Below the pieces are notes generated by a model. That model worked only from the letters and a program-made list of their open reading frames with translations, was not told the DNA's origin and searched no databases. A DNA stretch of 30,767 bases, from assembly GCA_900128395.1 (NCBI GenBank), contig LT649379.1, positions 1 through 30,767 of the forward strand. Reading direction: 5' to 3'. A program made the translations under genes and the position numbers. Positions 17,201-26,200 of this stretch are shown here, piece after piece (within the stretch, counting starts at the first letter, position 1; each line of letters begins with the position of its first letter). The DNA is from Stramenopiles sp. TOSAG23-2 (lineage: Eukaryota > Sar).

Positions 17201-20200
17201 TGTATCCATTATACTATTTATGCAAAGAACTTGTTGTTGGATAACAGCCTCAGTCACCAATAAATCTTCAAATCTGGATGTTAAAACCGTCATTAAATCT
17301 TTTCTGACTTTCACACGTCGATCTACCTCATTCTTTTTTAAATGACAATATTTGCCAGTCCAAGCGGCTTTACATTGACACGGCGATAGTCTTAATTTAG
17401 AGTATTTTCCGTAGTTACTGTTATGATCCATGTTCCTTTGAAATCCTTCACTACAAGTTGAATTGACATAGTGCCTTTCGGTTTGATTGTTACATTTTTG
17501 AATGTCATCATCGCAAGCCTTATTTGAACTCAGTGTTTCTGCTAGTGATATAACTTTAAAACTTAAATCATTATGATTTAGTTCATCCAGCATTGATAAA
17601 TATTGATCGGACTCGCGCATACCTATGTACCAAGAATGATCCCAAGCATTCGCTGATATCACTTTTACAATCATAGTTGAACCGTCCTTCCGTTTGCTGG
17701 TTGAAAAAGAAGCACCTAAATTATCAGTAACAGTCACCACCATTTTATATAATTTTACACCTTTCAAATATGGCAGTAAGTGCTTAATCTCAGTGGAAAA
17801 ACTGGGCCCAGTAGATATTGGAATTATTGTATCATTATTGTCTACATCTATAAATGAAAATAAATACGTAAAAGGCAAGTCTTCAATATCATCCGCCCAG
17901 GAATTTGTGTATGTAACAAACTGCGTTGTACTGCTTGTTGCAATCTCAGGATATGTTTCTATATAACCTGATGATGGTGGTTTATTTGTTCTAATACTTA
18001 CTTCCGCATAATTAGTACCTTCTGTATTAGTTGCGGATAATCTAAAGCTATAGCTACGCCCAGGAAGAAATGAATTTGGTAAAATTACGAGTGAGATTCT
18101 ATCTAATGGAGACCCGTATACGGATTGAATTTCTTTTTGCTCATTCAAATATCCAGATGTTTCTTCCCAGTGCAAGACATAGTTTTTTCCACCTACTTTG
18201 CCATCTTCTAATATTCCATTTAAAACAAATCTTTTATCTGTATTTATTTTATTCATTATTGGAGATTTAATGTCTACAGATGGACCCTTTATTTCAACAA
18301 ATTGTACTGCAACAGTTTTCATCGCACTGTTTCCGAGGAATTCAACATTTACCGAGAAAAGATATGGTTCTGAAACATCCGTAAATGTAAACGCAGGAAA
18401 ATTTAGTGCACTCCCATCCTCAGAGGCATAGGTATTTATACCATATGAAATAGCACAGCCATGCCCAGATCTGCGAGAACAACTCCATACAAATTTCAAT
18501 TTATTACCAAAGGACCCGTACTGATCCGGCGATATATCATCAGAAATTGACCTAGAGGCATCCAATGAAAATGTATTGTAAACTGACTGCTGTCGTTGCA
18601 ATGCCCCAACATCTACATGTATCGAAGATAGTAGTACAATTATTGTCCGAAACGCAGATTGACTATAACCTTCTTTATTTATTTGCAATTCTATTGTGTA
18701 TTTCATATTGGACTCGAAAAAAAAAGCTGGAATCTTTATTACTTTACTACCGTCAAATCTATCTATTGTAGATGTGTCTACCACATTGACTTTTCCATTT
18801 GCAGCATTTTTTGTAATATACCAATTAAACTTTACATCTATAATGGAGTCTGTACCACAAGTAGGCAATACAGCACCATTGACAATGAATTGTTCGCTTC
18901 GTCTAATTTTTGTAGTATCGTTCATCAATATGATAGGATAAAAATTATCCGAATCAGACATTGCAATCTTTAAGCTTTTGCTAGAATGTTCACCTAATAT
19001 ATTTTCTATTGTTAATGCGACAGCAATTTCCCTGATTCCCCCATTAAACCCAACCACTAAAACATCTCGAGGAATCGATAGACGAAGTGCTTGTACACTT
19101 GAAGCAGCATTTGATATATTGTTCAAGGATTCTGTAAAGTACGTACGATAATCCGAGCCAGCGGAGCCTTGGGCTGTGTATATAGAAGCGACAGACCATG
19201 TTACATCGTCTCTACCTCCGCCACTTGTTATCGAATTAGTGCCATCAATTGTTAAATCATTGCATATACTAGCGTGTGGTAATGCAATAATAGAAGCCGT
19301 CGGTTCAACAACATTTGGTGGCACATCAATTTTAATGCAACCACTAGCTGAAAGAATACTATGTCTTATAGGTTTTACAGCATCTGGAATCAGTCTCAAA
19401 GAACGCCCTTCAGGGCATAAAACTTCCTTTGAAATATCTGAAGAAACGCTGCAATAACAAAATTCGTCGGTGCATGCATATTCAGAAGTTGAACATTTTG
19501 TAGCGTACCCGTAATAATTAACGTACGCTGGTGTAGGAAGGCACGACTGACATTCACAAGTACCACATCGATTTAAACCAAACGCAGGCTGGATAGATGA
19601 ACCAAATCCTAAACTGATTCGCAATAAACATGGCGAAATCCATGAGCATGATGCAGCACCACCTAATTTATCCGAATTTGCAAAAACATTTGTGCACAAA
19701 GTTGCTCCAGCAACATCATGAAATCCACCATAGCAATAGCCAGTAAAATTAACAAATAATTCTGTACCAGTATCACCGTAATACGCATAGGTCATTTCTG
19801 GTGGTGGAAGACGTGGCTGCAAAACATACGTGCCTTCCGAAAAAATAACACTGGTTAATGTAGATCTTACAACCCCACCTAAAAGAGCTAGCTTAGAACC
19901 CGGTACTACATGCTTCTCTAGTGGGGTACCTTCTCTTACCCTTAGTTGTGTACGACTATGCCAATAGCAAAAAGCACCAGTTCCAAATAATTTTGCAGTC
20001 CGAGTACTAAAAAATTCATTACAATCTTCACTGTGCTCGATTCCTATAAGCTCCACGTACGCTGGTCGATCGAAGGTTACATGGATTTCGTTAATATTAT
20101 CAGCCTGCACCATAGATAGGACACTGGGAGGTGGTGAAGTGTCAACAACTGCGGAGGCATCGATAATACGCAAATTTGTGGCTTCTAAAACTATCTTCTG

Positions 20201-23200
20201 AAATAACTTATCATCAGTAGTAATTTCGTACACTAACTTGTCAAAATGAACTTGTGTTTCTAAGATTCCGTCATCAAACGCAGAAACATTTACTTTTTGT
20301 TGAATCATGTAATTGAAACTTGTGAAAGTAATTTGGGATGGCGAAACAACGACCTGATTCTTCAAAGATTTGATTTGTATGACAACAATGGATCTAGGAG
20401 CAGACTCTAATTCAACAAAAAATATATCAGCTCGTGTTCCATCTTCAGTTACCACTAAATTTTTTCTCGAGAGAAGTATTCCTGCAACATCGTTATCGTT
20501 AATGGATACATTAAAAACGGGCGTAATCAAGTCGCTGCATGGCTCGCAGTTATACGTTGCATCATCACTGATAGCAACATGTTGAATCAAAGTATTATAT
20601 GTCACTCCTAGATCAGTGTCATCGTCGTCGATGTTCAAAGTAAATGTTTTTGGATCCATCCAATTTTCCTTTCCCACATCAAAAAGCAAGGCAGCAGGTA
20701 AAACGGCAATATCACCATTCGGACGAACTATAACAGAAGTCGAAAATGACAAGGAAGATTCGTTACCAATGTATTGGGATGGAGTTTTTGCTAACATACC
20801 ATCTGAAGCAGGATTGAGGGAGATTAATATCAAAACTGGCGTTCGAGGCTGTGCAGTTAGTTTAATATCGTAGGTGACACGGCCACCTTCATCAACCCCA
20901 TAAAATATGTTTGGCGTCAATACGACTCCTGCAGTATCTTCATCAATAACAGTAACGGAAACATCCGGTATATGTATGTTGTAATAATTTGAATCATCGG
21001 TTGAAGATGTATGCGTGATAATGCTAGTGGAAACAAGAGGATCATCATAATCGTCTGGCCTTGCAGTCACATTTACCGTATGATTTACACGATAATCAAA
21101 AATACTATTTCGAAAAATAATAGTTTCTGGATGGATAAAGATATCTTCTCCACTATTCATGGTAAAAGCAACATCGTGCAACGGCCTAGACCTCAACTGT
21201 ACTTCATAACTGCCTTTAAGACCGACCTCGGAGGTAATGACACTTGTATTCCATATTAGTACACCGGAGTAGTCATTATCTTTTATTTCTATTGTAATGT
21301 TTCTCTTTGGTATGTAATCTTGATATAAATCATATACAACATCCTGCGTTTTGATGGAATGAACAAGATTTGATGTCAACGTTTCAACATCATCATAATC
21401 GTCATTCAAAGCTAGTACATTTATATCCACAGGAACTGACCAATTACTCTTGTCGAAGATAATTTTTCTCCTCATGTTTTCTAATTCATCAGCTACTCCA
21501 TCGATGTACAATGCAATTGGTGAAGATGGCCGCGAATTAAGGACTACACTATACGTATCATTTTCCTTGCCTTCAACAACGCACTGCTTACTTTCGGAAA
21601 GTAGTATCTGCGGCATTGGAGCAATTGGTATTCCAATAGAAACGTTTAAACCGCAACCGGCACTGTTGCATGCTGAAATTCTTAAGAAATAACGATGATT
21701 GGGTTCAAGCGAAGTTATCAAACTATTTGCTCGTATACCAACAAATTCGCTGCGAGGTTTTCTTTGCTTACACTTTGGGATCTGCTTTCCAATGTTCAAT
21801 ATTGAATCCCATTTACAAGCAGGATCATTTGGTGCTATTATAGAACAGTAGGTCAAAATATATTGAATACAACTTTGGCGTGGTATCGTACTATTATGGT
21901 AACCGATTTTTTTGCTACGAATCCAGGAATAGCTGAAATCCTCTATGACGCATGGTGGAGACGACACATTTTTTTGCAACATAATAGAACACGGGGATAG
22001 TTTATTTAATGTATCAAATGGACACCTTACTTCACAAAACATATCAGACGAACACATGTTTTCGGAGACACTTTGAACAATAGGATCCATATGGCAGTCA
22101 GCAACTGTAGAGCACAAAGCAGTACAATAACCTAGGCCCGGATGACATACGTTTGACTGACAATCACTATTATCACAGCAACATCCACCGTAACTTACGT
22201 TATTCTTAGTTGTTTCTAAACAAGAGCAATTTTCGTAGTACTTTCGTGCGGTAGTTTCCTCGTAGTTTTTAAATAGCGTAGGTGTGACAATTTCATGCAC
22301 ACCATTTAGAAACTGGTATCTTTTTGCAATTTCCAAGGTATTCATTGTCGAATTTGTCGAATTTGTCTCGTTAGTGCTATTTAATTTCCTGTATTTGATA
22401 TCTGTAAATATTTCCGCCCAAGCAATAAAATATGATGAAATTGCATCCCCCCCATTACTAACTGGAGGCGAATATAAAATTGACAGCGTCGAATAATTAT
22501 GAATAGCTTGTTCCACTCTCGTTGGAATTTCTGGAGGTTGCATTGTTTTAACTGGATTATGACTACTTGTTAGACCACACCCGATAGCATTGCAAGCAGT
22601 AATGTTTACATTGTAAAATACCCCCATCTTCAACCTAGTTATTTCGACTATGTGTGTTGTGGTAGAATCTACGGCATGTTCAACCTTTGTAAAATTATAC
22701 ACAATTTCACCACATCTATCGTTGGAATAGTTTAATTCACAACTGCAATTGTTGATGCTAGAGCAATTAAAAGGGCTTACCTGTCTATATTCCACCCGAT
22801 ATTTCCTAATCTTTGAACCCCCATCGAAATCAGGCACTTTCCAAGATACAAACAAACTACTTCCATTTATATGAGTCACATATAAATCAATTGGGGCATT
22901 AGGCGTTTGAATCGGAGGAATTATGCTGAGAGGATCACTAAGGCGTGATCTACCTCTTCTGTTTGCAATGACAGTATATACACGAAAGAAATACTCTTTA
23001 CCTGGGATAAGATTGTATAATATACGCTCATACATGTAGGTAGCATTTGCATCGGCGCGTTGAGAATACGTGGCTAAAGTGGACTCAATGGTTACACAAC
23101 TTAAACTTGCATTGTGCGCCTGTTCACAATTGACATACTCTATAACGTTCTTCAGTGATACATGACCAAACTCTATGTCAAAAGAATCAGTCCATTGTCG

Positions 23201-26200
23201 ATCTTCGAAAGAAGGTTCAAATTGGATAATTAAAGACGTTGAATATGCTTCCCGTGTTGAAGTCGTGTGTAGCATAACATGATTATAAATCGGTTTAGAT
23301 GGAATCATCAAAGCAGGCAAAGCAATTGACATACGTGTTATACCACGACCTACGTCATTTACGCTTGATACCCTAACTCTGTAAGCTGTTCGCTTTTCCA
23401 ATGAAGATATTCGATAATTGAATGAATCACCATCAGCAGCAATCACAATGCTTCCATCTGGTACATAATCTAAATCTTTCGAAAAATCATATCTGCTACA
23501 TCCCATATCAAATGGATTTTGGCATTTACAGTAAGTTCGAACAGCTGCAACACAGCTGCTTGTTAGAGTTTCTGTACTGTTTCTCGGTTCGTGGGTATAA
23601 GCTAAATTTAAACAATTTCTATTATCATGATACAATGGGCAAGAAGATTGTAAAAATACATAATATTCAATAGCCATTGAAGCTTGTGAAAAATGTATTT
23701 CTTTTTCGACAGTTTGCTGAAGAAACGATGGACCAGTTGTTAAAGTCACAATTTTTTTAGATGTACGCGCTAGACTTGCAGAAATATTCTGGAAGAATTT
23801 TCCAATACTGTCTGAACAACATGGAAAATCTTGCAAAGATTGACAGTTCAATGACATAGATTGCAAGCTACTTTTATAAGAACTTAAAATATTTGTGCAA
23901 GATTGACCACCCTCATCCCTATCACATAAAAATGACGTAGCAGAACGGTCAAGTGCAGTAGAAATATATCGAACATCACCGCTTCTTTCACAATTTAAGC
24001 GTTCAACATTAGCAAAAACATATGTCATATTTTTCATGCATGGAGACGTACATGATATTACTGGAATATCTCCAAATGGATCTGAAATATAATTACGAAT
24101 AGTTTCAATTTCAGTACGACAACTGCCACTAACATCTAATAAGTCGCGCTCTACTTCTTTCAAAGAAGCACAAGTAATATCAGAGTCATGGTATCTACTA
24201 CCAACTTCATCATTTGTTACATTGTTGCAAGCAGCACAAACGTCATTTCCACCACCTTCACTCGATAAAGGGCATTGATCCAACACTGAACACGACCCAA
24301 TCGTGCCATCACAATTAGATGAGCATTTCCCATATGATGTTTCACCACTGATACTAGGATTGTAATTTTCATTGCAAAGGTATTTTGCTTGACTACCAGT
24401 CGAACCACTATCAAATTGAATGCGTCGATCATACTCCAATAAATATGAAACAATAGAATTACCGTTGTCAAACGAAGGAGCGATAAATTCGACATCTAAG
24501 CTTTCTTTAGCTAATTCCAAAGTGACATTGTTACCTTCATCAGGCTCAACCTGTTTGACTGTAAGTGCTGCTGGTGGAGGAGGTAATGCTCTTGGAACTT
24601 CGAAAGACGGCATAGAAAATGTCGGTCGGCTGTATCCTATTTCATTTAAAGCATACATACCAAAATAATATTTCATGCCAGCGCTTAAATTTGCAATCGC
24701 AACAATTGACTTCCCATCGACTAATGACGAAGTTGAAATTTTTTTATATCCGGTTAGACCTAGTGACAAACGCACATTTTCCAGATGACACGCTATATTA
24801 AGAGTATTTTGTTGTGCACAATAGTCACGAACAACATCTGCACAACAAGGAGAACTTTGCAAATATTTTACTACGCCATTTGTAAATTTACCAATCAACC
24901 CACCTTTGCATGACGGATGATGACATGTGGCATTATCCGCAAATATACAATTTCCAATTGCTTGTGTCGGATCTTCATCCACTATGCTTGTATTATAGCA
25001 AACATCAGCACATAATTTAGCTGGCGAAGAATCATCAATCGCATTTCTGCTAGTATCACAAGCATATTTCGGATAATGTATAGAAGTCTTTAACCAATCA
25101 ACTTTCCTACATGTTGCATTTTGCTTCCCAGTAGCTTCAGCGCACTGCGAGTTTGATGTACATCGAAGTGTACATGAAAATGTTTGCTGGTCACATAAGT
25201 TTGACATACATTCTTTATTAAACATGCAACAAGAACCTAGAACTTTGTTCGCGGTGATGTTGTAATTATTAAAACAAATTGCTTGTTGAGGCGCTTTGAC
25301 ATCGTATTCGATCAAATAGTATAAGATAGGGGAAAAATTATCTGAATCCGATAAACGAAAGATGTTAGTTAGACTACTACGTGAAACCGCTACACTAGTA
25401 TCAAGATTTTCTTGGACTGTTGTAACGACAAGAGACTTAGGCGAGCTTGGAACTTCTACAAGGTATCCTTCATCATACTGATATGGGTTTTCAGGATCCA
25501 AACGCATAGTTTTTGGTGGAGGTGAGCACCATCCAATCGGAGGTATCAACACACTAATCTTGTTCCGATCCATTCTTTTAGCAAGGGTTCTAAAAATTCT
25601 TCCATTCCAAGATGATGGAAAATAATATGCTATATCTAATCGAATCGTGAAATCTTGAATTGAAATAGACTTGCATGTTATCTCTGCAACAGCCGTCGTT
25701 GTATTTGTTAGCTTATTATATAGTAGATTTTCCTCTATGACCCATTTCGTTGACGTTGTTGTCCCATCCGCATTGTTATTGAAAAATTTCCAGTGGCCTT
25801 GTAACCATATTGGGCAATTTTCCGTTGTTAATGGTGTAGCACACGTCCCATTTGCTTGTCTAGTTGTATCTAAGCTATCCTTTTTTTCTTTCCCAGAAGA
25901 ATAACGAGGTCGTTGACACCAGTTATACGGTGAAAAATCCATTTTTATTTCAGAGCGTGGGTCCGTGTCATCTAGAAATATTAACCCACGCTCAATAGCA
26001 TCTATACCAACGTTATATTTAATATCAACTGAAATTGTTGTACCTATATAATTTATTTCATTAAAACTTGAAGCACGACAAAAAATTGATTCAATACGGT
26101 CATTATGGCCACTAATGTTATTGATGGAACTTCTCGTCCCATTGACGATCATTGTGTAACTATTTTCAATGTTACTAAAAGTATTTATTAGAGGCAAGTA

